A stretch of 64,000 nt of DNA from Streptomyces malachitofuscus (GTDB lineage: Bacteria > Actinomycetota > Actinomycetes > Streptomycetales > Streptomycetaceae): the NCBI RefSeq assembly GCF_014650055.1, contig NZ_BMUF01000008.1:186001-250000 (forward strand), written 5' to 3'. The notes beneath the pieces were generated by a model that saw only the letters and a program-made list of their open reading frames with translations, did no database searches and was not told where the DNA came from. Below, one piece after another: positions 35,474-44,226 of this stretch. The first letter of the stretch is position 1; the number at the start of each line of letters is the position of its first letter. The translations under genes and the position numbers were made by a program.

Positions 35474-36679
35474 GTGACCGTGGAGAGCACTGCCGCGCGC
35501 ACACCGCGACGCAGCGCCGGAAACAAGGCCGGCACCACCGGCACCAAGCGCACCACCAGCACCACCAAGAAGGCCACCGGCGCCAGGAAGAGCGCCGAGC
35601 CCGCCCTCGTCCAGCTGCTGACGCCCGAGGGCAAGCGCGTCAAGAACGCCGAGTTCGACAAGTACGTCGCCGACATCACCGCCGAGGACCTGCGCGGTCT
35701 GTACCGCGACATGGTGCTCACCCGTCGCTTCGACGCCGAGGCCACCTCCCTGCAGCGCCAGGGCGAGCTGGGCCTGTGGGCCTCGCTGCTCGGGCAGGAG
35801 GCGGCGCAGATCGGCTCCGGCCGGGCGCTCCGCGACGACGACTACGTCTTCCCCACCTACCGTGAGCACGGCGTCGCGTGGTGCCGCGGGGTGGACCCGA
35901 CCAACCTGCTCGGCATGTTCCGCGGTGTGAACAACGGCGGCTGGGACCCGAACGGGAACAACTTCCACCTGTACACGATCGTCATCGGCTCCCAGACGCT
36001 GCACGCCACGGGTTACGCGATGGGCATCACCAAGGACGGCGCGGACAGCGCCGTCATCGCGTACTTCGGCGACGGCGCCTCCAGCCAGGGCGACGTGGCC
36101 GAGGCCTTCACCTTCTCCGCGGTCTACAACGCCCCGGTGGTGTTCTTCTGCCAGAACAACCAGTGGGCGATCTCCGAGCCGACCGAGAAGCAGTCCCGCG
36201 TGCCGCTGTACCAGCGCGCGCAGGGCTTCGGCTTCCCCGGCGTCCGCGTGGACGGCAACGACGTGCTGGCGAACCTGGCCGTCACCAAGTGGGCCCTGGA
36301 GCGGGCCCGCGCCGGTGAGGGCCCGACGCTGGTCGAGGCGTTCACGTACCGCATGGGCGCGCACACCACCTCCGACGACCCCACCCGCTACCGCCACGAC
36401 GACGAGCGGGCCGCCTGGGAGGCCAAGGACCCGATCCTGCGCCTTCGCCGCCACCTGGAGTCCGCACACCACGCGGACGAGGGATTCTTCGCGGACCTGG
36501 AGGCCGAGAGCGAGGCGTTGGGCAGGCGGGTGCGCGAGGCGGTCCGTGCCATGCCCGACCCGGACCACTTCGCCATCTTCGAGAACGTGTACGCGGACGG
36601 GCACGCGCTGGTGGACGAGGAGCGGGCGCAGTTCGCCGCCTACCAGGCGTCGTTCGCGGACGAGGACGGGGGTAAGTGA
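35474..36679 (+). CDS. bkdA: branched-chain 2-oxo acid dehydrogenase E1 alpha (second copy)
   Basis: 401 residues. A Lys/Thr-rich N-terminal extension (residues 10-45) precedes the E1 alpha fold with RQGELGLWASLLGQEAAQIG and the thiamine motif GDGASSQGDVAEAF to FFCQNNQ, plus AHTTSDDPTRYR. GTG 35474 has GGAGGAG upstream. It differs from the first copy by its basic N-terminus and longer length. First gene of the second E1-E1-E2 operon; the window has no E3 gene. Confidence 0.93.
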   Translation: MTVESTAARTPRRSAGNKAGTTGTKRTTSTTKKATGARKSAEPALVQLLTPEGKRVKNAEFDKYVADITAEDLRGLYRDMVLTRRFDAEATSLQRQGELGLWASLLGQEAAQIGSGRALRDDDYVFPTYREHGVAWCRGVDPTNLLGMFRGVNNGGWDPNGNNFHLYTIVIGSQTLHATGYAMGITKDGADSAVIAYFGDGASSQGDVAEAFTFSAVYNAPVVFFCQNNQWAISEPTEKQSRVPLYQRAQGFGFPGVRVDGNDVLANLAVTKWALERARAGEGPTLVEAFTYRMGAHTTSDDPTRYRHDDERAAWEAKDPILRLRRHLESAHHADEGFFADLEAESEALGRRVREAVRAMPDPDHFAIFENVYADGHALVDEERAQFAAYQASFADEDGGK

Positions 36680-36680
36680 C

Positions 36681-37673
36681 ATGGCGGGAACCGTGACATC
36701 CAAGAACATGGCCCTGGCCAAGGCGGTCAACGAGTCGCTGCGGCGGGCGCTGGAGACGGACCCGAAGGTTCTCGTCATGGGCGAGGACGTCGGCAAGCTC
36801 GGTGGCGTGTTCCGGGTGACGGACGGGCTGCAGAAGGACTTCGGCGAGAGCCGCGTCATCGACACCCCGCTCGCCGAGTCGGGCATCGTCGGCACGGCGA
36901 TCGGTCTGGCCCTGCGCGGCTACCGCCCGGTGGTGGAGATCCAGTTCGACGGCTTCGTCTTCCCGGCGTACGACCAGATCGTCACGCAGCTCGCGAAGAT
37001 GCACGCCCGCTCGCTGGGCAAGGTCAAGCTCCCGGTCGTCGTGCGCATTCCGTACGGCGGCGGCATCGGCGCGGTGGAGCACCACTCCGAGTCCCCGGAG
37101 TCGCTGTTCGCGCACGTGGCCGGTCTGAAGATCGTGTCGCCGTCGAACGCTTCGGACGCGTACTGGATGATGCAGCAGGCCATCCAGAGCGACGACCCGG
37201 TGATCTTCTTCGAGCCCAAGCGGCGCTACTGGGACAAGTCCGAGGTCGACACCGAGGCGATCCCGGGTCCGCTGCACACCGCTCGCGTGGTGCGCGACGG
37301 CACGGACCTCACCCTCGCCGCCTACGGCCCGATGGTGAAGCTCTGCCAGGAGGTCGCCGACGCGGCCGCCGAGGAGGGCCGCTCCCTGGAGGTCCTCGAC
37401 CTGCGTTCGGTCTCCCCGATCGACTTCGACTCGATCCAGGCGTCGGTGGAGCGCACGCGCCGGCTGGTCGTGGTCCACGAGGCCCCGGTGTTCTTCGGTT
37501 CCGGCGCGGAGATCGCCGCGCGGATCACCGAGCGCTGCTTCTACCACCTGGAGGCCCCGGTGCTGCGGGTGGGCGGCTACCACGCCCCGTACCCGCCGGC
37601 CCGTCTGGAGGAGTCCTACCTCCCCGACCTGGACCGGGTGCTCGATGCCGTCGACCGCTCGCTGGCGTACTGA
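36681..37673 (+). CDS. bkdB: branched-chain 2-oxo acid dehydrogenase E1 beta (second copy)
   Basis: 330 residues with GEDVGKLGGVFRVTDGL, RIPYGGGIGAVEHHSES and VLDLRSVSPIDFD, closely parallel to the first copy. ATG 36681 lies just after the E1 alpha stop. Forms the E1 heterotetramer with its neighbour. Confidence 0.94.
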   Translation: MAGTVTSKNMALAKAVNESLRRALETDPKVLVMGEDVGKLGGVFRVTDGLQKDFGESRVIDTPLAESGIVGTAIGLALRGYRPVVEIQFDGFVFPAYDQIVTQLAKMHARSLGKVKLPVVVRIPYGGGIGAVEHHSESPESLFAHVAGLKIVSPSNASDAYWMMQQAIQSDDPVIFFEPKRRYWDKSEVDTEAIPGPLHTARVVRDGTDLTLAAYGPMVKLCQEVADAAAEEGRSLEVLDLRSVSPIDFDSIQASVERTRRLVVVHEAPVFFGSGAEIAARITERCFYHLEAPVLRVGGYHAPYPPARLEESYLPDLDRVLDAVDRSLAY

Positions 37674-37683
37674 GGAGAGGGTC

Positions 37684-39084
37684 GTGACGACGATGACGAA
37701 CGCGTCCGTACGCGAGTTCAAGATGCCGGACGTGGGCGAGGGCCTCACCGAGGCCGAGATCCTCAAGTGGTACGTCCAGCCGGGTGACACGGTCACCGAC
37801 GGCCAGGTGGTCTGCGAGGTCGAGACGGCGAAGGCGGCCGTCGAACTGCCCATCCCCTACGACGGCGTGGTCCGCGAGCTGCACTTCCCCGAGGGCACCA
37901 CGGTGGACGTGGGCACGTCCATCATCGCGGTGGACGTCTCGGGCGGCGCGGCCCCGGCGGAGGAGGCACCCGCCGCCCCCGCCGCCCCCGCCGAGGAACC
38001 CGAGAAGCCCGCCGCCCGCCAGCCCGTGCTGGTCGGCTACGGCGTGGCCACCTCCTCGACCCGCCGCCGCCCGCGCAGGCAGGCCCCGGACGACGCCGCG
38101 GCCCGCCAGGCGGCGGTGGCGGTCCAGGCGGAGCTGAACGGCCACGGCGCCGGAGCGGCCGTCCCCCAGGAGCGGCCGCTGGCCAAGCCGCCGGTGCGCA
38201 AGCTGGCGAAGGACCTGGGCGTCGACCTGGCCACGGTCACCCCGACCGGCCCGGACGGCATCATCACCCGTGAGGACGTGCACGCGGCGGTGGCCACGGC
38301 GCAGGCCCCGGCGCCGGAGCAGGAGGCCGTGCAGGCCCCCGCCCCGGCCGCGGCCCCGGCCGCCCCGGTGTCGTACGACACCGGCCGTGAGACCCGTATC
38401 CCGGTCAAGGGGGTGCGCAAGGCGACGGCGGCGGCGATGGTCGGCTCGGCGTTCACGGCGCCGCACGTCACGGAGTTCGTGACGGTCGACGTGACGCGCA
38501 CGCTGAAGCTGGTCGAGGAGCTCAAGCAGGACAAGGAGTTCACCGGACTGCGGGTGAACCCCCTTCTGCTGATCGCGAAGGCGCTGCTGGTCGCCATCAG
38601 GCGCAACCCCGACATCAACGCGTCGTGGGACGAGGCGGCCCAGGAGATCGTGGTCAAGCACTACGTCAACCTGGGTATCGCGGCGGCCACCCCCCGCGGT
38701 CTGATCGTCCCGAACATCAAGGACGCCCACGCCAAGACGCTGCCGCAACTGGCCGAGTCGCTGGGCGAACTGGTGTCGACGGCGCGGGAGGGCAGGACGA
38801 GCCCCGCCGCGATGCAGGCCGGTACGGTCACGATCACCAACGTCGGCGTCTTCGGCGTCGACACGGGCACGCCGATCCTCAACCCCGGGGAGTCGGCGAT
38901 CCTCGCGGTGGGCGCGATCAAGCCCCAGCCGTGGGTCCACAAGGGCAAGGTCAAGCCGCGTCAGGTCACCACGCTGGCCCTCTCCTTCGACCACCGCCTG
39001 GTCGACGGAGAACTGGGCTCGAAGGTCCTGGCCGACGTGGCCGCGATCCTGGAACATCCCAAGCGGCTCATCACCTGGGCGTGA
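37684..39084 (+). CDS. bkdC: dihydrolipoamide acyltransferase E2 (second copy)
   Basis: 466 residues. One lipoyl domain (lipoyl Lys50 in VETAKAAVELP), Ala/Pro linkers, a subunit-binding domain (PPVRKLAKDLGVDLATV) and the catalytic domain ending in LSFDHRLVDGELG. GTG 37684 is chosen because GAGGAGAGG lies four bases upstream at 37672-37680. Followed by a strong hairpin. Confidence 0.94.
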   Translation: MTTMTNASVREFKMPDVGEGLTEAEILKWYVQPGDTVTDGQVVCEVETAKAAVELPIPYDGVVRELHFPEGTTVDVGTSIIAVDVSGGAAPAEEAPAAPAAPAEEPEKPAARQPVLVGYGVATSSTRRRPRRQAPDDAAARQAAVAVQAELNGHGAGAAVPQERPLAKPPVRKLAKDLGVDLATVTPTGPDGIITREDVHAAVATAQAPAPEQEAVQAPAPAAAPAAPVSYDTGRETRIPVKGVRKATAAAMVGSAFTAPHVTEFVTVDVTRTLKLVEELKQDKEFTGLRVNPLLLIAKALLVAIRRNPDINASWDEAAQEIVVKHYVNLGIAAATPRGLIVPNIKDAHAKTLPQLAESLGELVSTAREGRTSPAAMQAGTVTITNVGVFGVDTGTPILNPGESAILAVGAIKPQPWVHKGKVKPRQVTTLALSFDHRLVDGELGSKVLADVAAILEHPKRLITWA

Positions 39085-39097
39085 GGCCCGGACGGCG

Positions 39098-39128
39098 ACG
39101 GCTCCCCGCCCACCGGGCGGGGAGCCGT
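39098..39128. terminator. Bidirectional hairpin terminator
   Basis: ACGGCTCCCCGCCC (39098-39111) and GGGCGGGGAGCCGT (39115-39128) form a perfect 14-bp stem with a three-base loop. It separates the second bkd operon from the convergent regulatory triad. Confidence 0.85.
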
Positions 39129-39147
39129 TCTCCGTCGGCCGGCCTGC

Positions 39148-40272
39148 TCACCGGCTCGCCGCCAGGGCCCGGGAGACCGCGGCGAGCTGGTGGGCGTCCG
39201 CGCCGAAGCTCTCGTCGCTGGGCAGGGCCAGGCCCACCGCACGCGACTCGGTGGGGCACCGGGCGGCCTGGTGCTCCAGTGCCCGCGGGAGGTGCGCGGC
39301 GACGTCCTCCGGGGAGGCCCCCTCGCGCACGCCCAGGTCGGCCAGGTAGGGACTGACCCGGACCAGCCCGTCACGGCATTCGACGACTCGGCGGTAGTAC
39401 CGCCGGTTCGTCGACCGCAGGGTCAGGGACTCCCGCCACAGCGGGCCCGGGCTCCGGCCGAGCGAGCTGTCGGGGAACGCCTTGTGCAGCAGGGACCACA
39501 GCGGGAAAAGCTCCCGGTGCCTCCTGCGCCGGTGCCGCCAGGCCCGCACGGCCAGCAGCCGGGCCGCGACGCCCGGGACGCTCACTCCGAGCGCGAGCAG
39601 CGGGGTGCCGACGGCGAGCAGGAGGGAGGCCCCCTCCTCCATGGGCCGGGGGAACGGCACGCCGCTCCACCGGGCCAGCGTGCTCAGCCCGCGCAGGGTC
39701 GCGGTGGCGGTCATGAAGGCCAGGGACAGCGCGGTCAGCCGGAGCCCGGCCGACAGCAGCCTCTCCCGGGAGCTGCGGACGTGGTTCCACAGCAGGCACA
39801 GGGTCGTGCCGAAGACGTATGCGAGGTACAGCCGCGAGACGCCGAAGAACACCGCGACGCTGGTGATCCGCACGTCCGCGTCCTGGTAGCCGCCGGGGCG
39901 GAGGTGCGCCGGTGTGGCGGCCACGCACCACAGCAGGACCAGCACCACGGCGGCCAGCAGCGCGGACTCGAAACGGACGCGCCGCCGCGGCGGGCTCTCC
40001 GGCCGGTCGGCGTGCAGGACGAAGATCATCAGCCAGTAGGCGGTGTCCAGCAGCAGGACCGTGGTGAGCAGCAGGGAGGCGCTGCGTCCCAGCAGCGCGT
40101 CGACGGCCCGCGTCACCTCGTGCAGGCCGACGGAGAAGCTGCCGGCCGTGCACAGCAGGCAGAGCACCACGGCCAGCAGGGAGCGGTCCGAGGGCGAGCG
40201 GGCCAGCTGGCGCAGTTTCCAGGCCGACGCGACGGCGAGCACGGTGAGGGTGGCGAGCGAACCGGCGCTCAC
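39148..40272 (-). CDS. multi-pass membrane protein (MAB_1171c-like)
   Basis: 374 residues. Seven or so hydrophobic helices occupy residues 1-245, followed by a basic cytosolic C-terminal region (HRRRRHRELFPLWSLLHKAF). This resembles the MAB_1171c-type membrane proteins that travel with XRE regulators and ImmA/IrrE peptidases in actinobacteria. GTG 40272 overlaps the peptidase stop (GTGA), so the two are coupled. It may sense or export something for the triad; no activity is known to me. Confidence 0.7.
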   Translation of the reverse strand: MSAGSLATLTVLAVASAWKLRQLARSPSDRSLLAVVLCLLCTAGSFSVGLHEVTRAVDALLGRSASLLLTTVLLLDTAYWLMIFVLHADRPESPPRRRVRFESALLAAVVLVLLWCVAATPAHLRPGGYQDADVRITSVAVFFGVSRLYLAYVFGTTLCLLWNHVRSSRERLLSAGLRLTALSLAFMTATATLRGLSTLARWSGVPFPRPMEEGASLLLAVGTPLLALGVSVPGVAARLLAVRAWRHRRRRHRELFPLWSLLHKAFPDSSLGRSPGPLWRESLTLRSTNRRYYRRVVECRDGLVRVSPYLADLGVREGASPEDVAAHLPRALEHQAARCPTESRAVGLALPSDESFGADAHQLAAVSRALAASR

Positions 40273-40790
40273 AGCCAGCCCCGCCGGTCGCCGAGGGCGC
40301 TGCGGATGCCGGCGGCCACGTCGTCCGGGCCGGGGAGGGCCGTGAATCCGTCGGACACGATCTGCTCCATGATGATCGTGGCGATGGTCTCGGCCTCGCG
40401 TTCACGGCGGCAGTCGTACGAGGTGCGCCGCAGGATCAGGTTGACCGTCTCGCGCGAGAGGTCGGGCGTCTCGTCGGCCCACCGGAGGTCCTCGTCGGAC
40501 TCGCTGTGGTGTCCGGCGATGATGTGGCCGATCTCGTGCAGGACGATGTGGTCCTGGTGGAGCTTGGTGGTCTCGCGCTGATAGAGGATGTAGTCGGCCG
40601 AGTCGGTGGCGATCCAGGCGCCGTACGGTCCCGGTACGGGCAGCGGGTGGGGCACCAGACGCAGCGGGCGGCCGCGCTGCTCCCCGAGCCGCGCGCACAG
40701 TTCCTCGACACGGAACGGCGCCCGTAGCCCCAGGGACCGCAGGCTGCGTCTGCAGAGTTTCCTGAGCCGGTGTTCCGTCAGCCAGCGCAC
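40269..40790 (-). CDS. ImmA/IrrE-family zinc metallopeptidase
   Basis: 173 residues with the zinc motif HEIGH at residues 85-89 and the downstream RREREAETIATII helix that usually supplies the third ligand. ImmA/IrrE enzymes cleave or inactivate partner XRE repressors on a signal. The XRE gene lies 35 bp upstream in the same operon, so the two probably form a derepression switch. Its likely target is the divergent RiPP operon; this is inferred. Confidence 0.85.
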   Translation of the reverse strand: MRWLTEHRLRKLCRRSLRSLGLRAPFRVEELCARLGEQRGRPLRLVPHPLPVPGPYGAWIATDSADYILYQRETTKLHQDHIVLHEIGHIIAGHHSESDEDLRWADETPDLSRETVNLILRRTSYDCRREREAETIATIIMEQIVSDGFTALPGPDDVAAGIRSALGDRRGWL

Positions 40791-40825
40791 GTGTCCCCCT
40801 GAGTGTGTTGGTACCGGAGCAGTGG

Positions 40826-41278
40826 TCAGTTCTGCTCTGCGGCTCGTTCCGCCTGCTCCAACTTGTAGACCACATCCAGTAGTTCCATCACCTGCTTTCT
40901 GCGGGCGGGGGAGAGCTCGCCGGCCCGCATGGCCATGAGCTTCACGTCCCCGCTCTCGGCGAGCCGTGCCAGCTTGTTCTGTTCCTCGATGAGCCGGTGG
41001 AGCTGGCTCTCCACCCGCTGGGCCACGTCGTCGTCGAAGAAGTAGGCGGCGGGCACGCCGAAGAAGTCCGCGAGCGCCTGGAGGTGGCGGAGCGTGGGGT
41101 TGAGCTTGCTCCCCTTGCGCAACTGCCAGATGTAGCTCTGGGAGATGGCCACGCCCGTGCGCCGGATGGCGGCGGCCACGTGTTCGTTGCTGAACTCGGG
41201 CCCGTCCTTGGAGCGAACCGTGGCGAACAGCCGGTTCAGCTTCTGGGCCAGCGTCTTTCGGGCCAGGTCATCACTCAT
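40826..41278 (-). CDS. XRE-family transcriptional regulator
   Basis: 150 residues: helix-turn-helix in residues 30-80 (GVAISQSYIWQLRKGSKLNPT, then ALADFFGVPAAYF) and a C-terminal charged helical part that may contact the peptidase partner. It is the first gene of the triad and is divergent from the RiPP operon across a 293-bp gap (41279-41571). Confidence 0.88.
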   Translation of the reverse strand: MSDDLARKTLAQKLNRLFATVRSKDGPEFSNEHVAAAIRRTGVAISQSYIWQLRKGSKLNPTLRHLQALADFFGVPAAYFFDDDVAQRVESQLHRLIEEQNKLARLAESGDVKLMAMRAGELSPARRKQVMELLDVVYKLEQAERAAEQN

Positions 41279-41571
41279 CGGATCCGCTCCTGCCTCTCAC
41301 CCGTCGGCAGGGACACGCCCCGGTCACGGCTGCGCCCCTGATTGCCTCCCCCCACCCGATAGCCCCGTATCAACTCAGGTGAAGACCAGATCCTACCCGT
41401 CGTGGACAACGGTTGCAGTCCGATCTTGTGCCGTCTACTCTTCCGACGAGAGGTCTCCACTGATGTGAAGGAGGCGGTCGGAAACCCTCTTCACCACAGT
41501 GGATTCCGCGGGCCCGCTCCACCGCGGTGGAGCCCCGAAGGGCCGCCCGGCCATGAACGTCTGGAGAAGCC
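41279..41571. promoter_or_regulatory. Divergent control region between XRE gene and RiPP operon
   Basis: 293 bp without a convincing gene. It is AT-richer than the surroundings at 41355-41475. It must hold the promoters for both directions and, if the XRE protein regulates the RiPP genes, its operator. I could not pick out a clear symmetric site. Confidence 0.4.
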
Positions 41572-42195
41572 GTGCAGAACCCCCCACCGCCGCACGTGGC
41601 CCCCAAGCCGCCGGTGCGCAGCAGAGCCGCGATCCTCTCCCGGGCCCTCCTCGACACGGTCATGCGGCGCCGCCCGGCCTCCGCCGTCCCGGGGCAGTCG
41701 GCGATATCCCACTCCAGTGAACTGCGTTCCACCGTCATGGCCCTGACCCTCACGGAGATCCCGCTCGCCTTCCTCGTCTCCGAGATCATCCCGCCGCCCG
41801 CACGGCCCCCGCACGCCCTGCTGGAGCTCGTGCTGATCCTCACCGGCTTCGGCGTGCTGGCCGCGATGTCCCGCCATCCGCACACGGTCTCCGGGTCCCG
41901 GGTGGTCCTGCACACCGGGTTCATGGGCCGCCTCGACCTGCCGCGCGGGACCGTGCGGTCGGCGGCGCGCAGCATGCGGACCATCACCGGCCGGGGGCTG
42001 CGCCGGGTGCCCGGCGAGCCGGCCGCCGTGGCCTGCTCGCTCGGCAGCACCGTGACCGTGTGCCTCCGGCTCGACCCGCCCGTCCCCATGGACCTGGGCG
42101 ACGGCAGGGACGAGGCCGTCGACACCGTCTACATCTCCGCCGACTCGCCCGACGCGATCACCCGGGCGCTGCGCCACACCGCTGAGACCCAGTGA
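41572..42195 (+). CDS. small membrane protein of unknown function, first gene of RiPP operon
   Basis: 207 residues from GTG 41572. A Pro/Arg-rich N-terminus is followed by two hydrophobic helices (about 55-77 and 82-103), then a soluble beta-rich part beginning SRHPHTVSGSRVVLHTGF that could be a small PH-like domain. No family recognised. It stands directly upstream of, and overlaps, the SnoaL-like reading frame and points in the operon direction, so a role in immunity, localisation or export of the peptide is possible. Confidence 0.6.
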   Translation: MQNPPPPHVAPKPPVRSRAAILSRALLDTVMRRRPASAVPGQSAISHSSELRSTVMALTLTEIPLAFLVSEIIPPPARPPHALLELVLILTGFGVLAAMSRHPHTVSGSRVVLHTGFMGRLDLPRGTVRSAARSMRTITGRGLRRVPGEPAAVACSLGSTVTVCLRLDPPVPMDLGDGRDEAVDTVYISADSPDAITRALRHTAETQ

Positions 42196-42245
42196 CCACC
42201 GGCGCGGGCCACGGCCCGGCCGGCACCACCCCACGAGGAGAGAAC

Positions 42246-42617
42246 ATGTCCCCGGACACGGAGACACGGCCCACCCGCTCCCCGGCGGAGCAGGTCGTGG
42301 ACCGCCAGACGGACGCCTTCAACCGGCAGGACCTGGAGGCGTTCCTGGACTGCTACGCGGACGGTGCCGAAGTGCTGGCCGAGGGAGCCCCGGTGGTCTC
42401 CGGCAAGGAGGCACTGCGCGAGCTCTACGCCCACCAGTTCGCGCAGGTGCCCGCGACGGCCGTCTCCACCGGCCGGATCGCGCACGGCGACTGGATCGCC
42501 GACCGGGAGCACGTGTCGGGCCCCGGGCTGCCCGGCCTGGACGTGCTGGCGCTCTACCGGGTGCACGACGGCCTCATCGACCGCGTCGAGTTCCTCGGCC
42601 GCGAGGAGCGCGGATGA
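42246..42617 (+). CDS. SnoaL/NTF2-like protein
   Basis: 123 residues with the SnoaL-like layout: helix VVDRQTDAFNRQDLEAFLDCYA, then strands through VLAEGAPVVSGKEALRELY and LALYRVHDGLIDRVEFL. ATG 42246 is preferred because GAGGAGAG lies just upstream; a GTG at 42192 overlapping the previous stop is the alternative. NTF2-fold proteins act as small enzymes or binding modules. Coupled to the next gene by ATGA. Confidence 0.8.
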   Translation: MSPDTETRPTRSPAEQVVDRQTDAFNRQDLEAFLDCYADGAEVLAEGAPVVSGKEALRELYAHQFAQVPATAVSTGRIAHGDWIADREHVSGPGLPGLDVLALYRVHDGLIDRVEFLGREERG

Positions 42618-43603
42618 CCGCGTCGCGCCGGGGGACGGTCTCGGTCTTCTTCCCGATCATGCCGGTGCGCCCGGACACCATCGAGGGCTTCGCCGGACTG
42701 GTCCGCGACACCAGCCTGTCCCGCCTGTGGATGGGCCAGAGCCTGTCGTACGACACCTATCACCTGTACGCCTACCTCGCCGGGCGCGGTCTGCGCGTCC
42801 CCACCGGCACGGCCGTCACCGTGATGGGCCTGCGCCACCCCTACGAGGCCGCCGTCCAGGCGCGTTCGGTCGCCCTGCTGACCGGACAGCCGATGACGGT
42901 CGGATTCGGCCCGGGAAGCCCCGAGATGGTGGCCTCGCTGCGCGGCTCCGGCTACGAGAGCCCGCTCACCGCGAGCCGCGAGTACCTCTCGATGGTCCGC
43001 TCCCTGGTGCGGGGCGAGGCGGTGCGGGAGTCGGGCAAGTACCACTTCCTGGAGGGCGCGCTGCCCCCGCTGCCGTCCGGACACCCCGAGGTGACCGTAG
43101 CGGCCGGCGTGCTGCGGGCGGGCATGGCCCGGGTGGTGGGCGAGGTCGCCGACGCCGCCATCACCTGGCTGACGCCCCTGACCCACATCCAGGACGTGCT
43201 CCTCCCCGCGCTGCGCGAGGGGGCCGAGAACGGCGGACAGGACGTGCCGCGTGTGGTGTCCATGGTCCACTTCGCGGTGGCCCGGCCGGGCCGTGATCCG
43301 CGCCGTACGATCCTCGCGGCCAACCGCGACCACCTGAGCACCCGCCACTACACGGCCATGCTGCGGTCCGCGGGGCTGGCGGCGGATCCCGCGGACCCGG
43401 AGGCCGGCGCCGGGGAGCTGCTCTCCTCCGGCACCTTCCTCACCGGTTCGCCCGCCGAGATCGCGGAGGGGATCGCCGCGTACCACCGCGCGGGCGTGGA
43501 CGAGGTCGTGCTCTCGCCCGGCGGGGTGCTGCTGCGGGAGGGACCCGAGGAGGCGCTGAGGGACCTGCGCGACGTCGTCGCGGAACTGGAGGGCACCGGG
43601 TGA
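42614..43603 (+). CDS. LLM-class (F420-type) oxidoreductase, LxmJ-like position
   Basis: 329-residue luciferase-like TIM-barrel protein with GTAVTVMGLRHPYEAA, TVGFGPGSPEMV and a C-terminal FLTGSPAEIAEGIAAYHRAG, typical of F420-dependent members. In lexapeptide biosynthesis a related F420H2-dependent reductase (LxmJ) turns dehydroalanine into D-Ala. Here the core has only Thr-derived dehydrobutyrines, so the analogous product would be D-2-aminobutyrate. The stop overlaps the decarboxylase start. Confidence 0.83.
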   Translation: MTASRRGTVSVFFPIMPVRPDTIEGFAGLVRDTSLSRLWMGQSLSYDTYHLYAYLAGRGLRVPTGTAVTVMGLRHPYEAAVQARSVALLTGQPMTVGFGPGSPEMVASLRGSGYESPLTASREYLSMVRSLVRGEAVRESGKYHFLEGALPPLPSGHPEVTVAAGVLRAGMARVVGEVADAAITWLTPLTHIQDVLLPALREGAENGGQDVPRVVSMVHFAVARPGRDPRRTILAANRDHLSTRHYTAMLRSAGLAADPADPEAGAGELLSSGTFLTGSPAEIAEGIAAYHRAGVDEVVLSPGGVLLREGPEEALRDLRDVVAELEGTG

Positions 43604-44226
43604 GCGAGCGTCAGGAGACGGCCCCGGTGCCATCCTTCGCCTTCACGCCGCGGCGGCTGCTGCTGGTGGGCACCGGGGCGGTCGGGGTGGCCCTGCTGCC
43701 GTACTGGGTGCGATGGATCGAACTGGTGCTCCCCGAGGTCGACACCCGCGTGGTGGTGACGCGGAGCGCGGAGCGCTTCGTGACCCGCGCGGCGCTGTCC
43801 GCCTACGGGGAGCACGAGGCCGTGCGGGACGTGTGGCCGGACGAGCCGCTCACCAAGGCCCCGCACGTCGAGTGGGCCATGTGGGCGGAGGCCGTCGCCG
43901 TCTACCCGGCCACGGTCGACTTCGTCAGCCGCTTCGTCGCGGGCCGCGGGGACAGCCCCGCGATGCTGGCGCTGCAGTGCACCCGGGCTCCCATCGGCAT
44001 CGCGCCGTCCTTGCCGCCGGGAGCGATCGACAACCCGGTGATCACCGGTCTGCTCGCCGATGCGGCCGCCCGCCCCAACGTGTGCGTCCTGCCGCCCGAG
44101 CCCGGTTCGAGCAGCACCACCGGACGCGACGACGCCTACGTCCCCCCGGAACTGCCCAAGCTGCTCACCCTGATCGAGGGCCTGGGCGACTCCCCCGCCC
44201 GCCCCGGCAGCGAGGTGCCGGTGTGA
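43600..44226 (+). CDS. HFCD-family flavoprotein, peptidyl-cysteine decarboxylase (LanD/TvaF-like)
   Basis: 208 residues. The FMN-binding start LLLVGTGAVGVALLPYW, a conserved His89 in APHVEW, YPATVDFVSRF (residues 102-112, PASANT-motif position) and LQCTRAPIGIAPSLPPG fit the homo-oligomeric flavin-containing Cys decarboxylases (EpiD, CypD, TvaF, LxmD). It would oxidatively decarboxylate the precursor's C-terminal Cys47 to an enethiol that closes the AviMeCys ring. GTG start overlaps the preceding gene (GTGA). Confidence 0.88.
   Translation: MSERQETAPVPSFAFTPRRLLLVGTGAVGVALLPYWVRWIELVLPEVDTRVVVTRSAERFVTRAALSAYGEHEAVRDVWPDEPLTKAPHVEWAMWAEAVAVYPATVDFVSRFVAGRGDSPAMLALQCTRAPIGIAPSLPPGAIDNPVITGLLADAAARPNVCVLPPEPGSSSTTGRDDAYVPPELPKLLTLIEGLGDSPARPGSEVPV

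Noticed and set aside
39148-41278. Classical toxin-antitoxin module
   Set aside because: The XRE/ImmA pair can look like a toxin-antitoxin system, but the HEIGH peptidase with a membrane protein partner fits a signal-controlled repressor better; no toxin fold was recognised.
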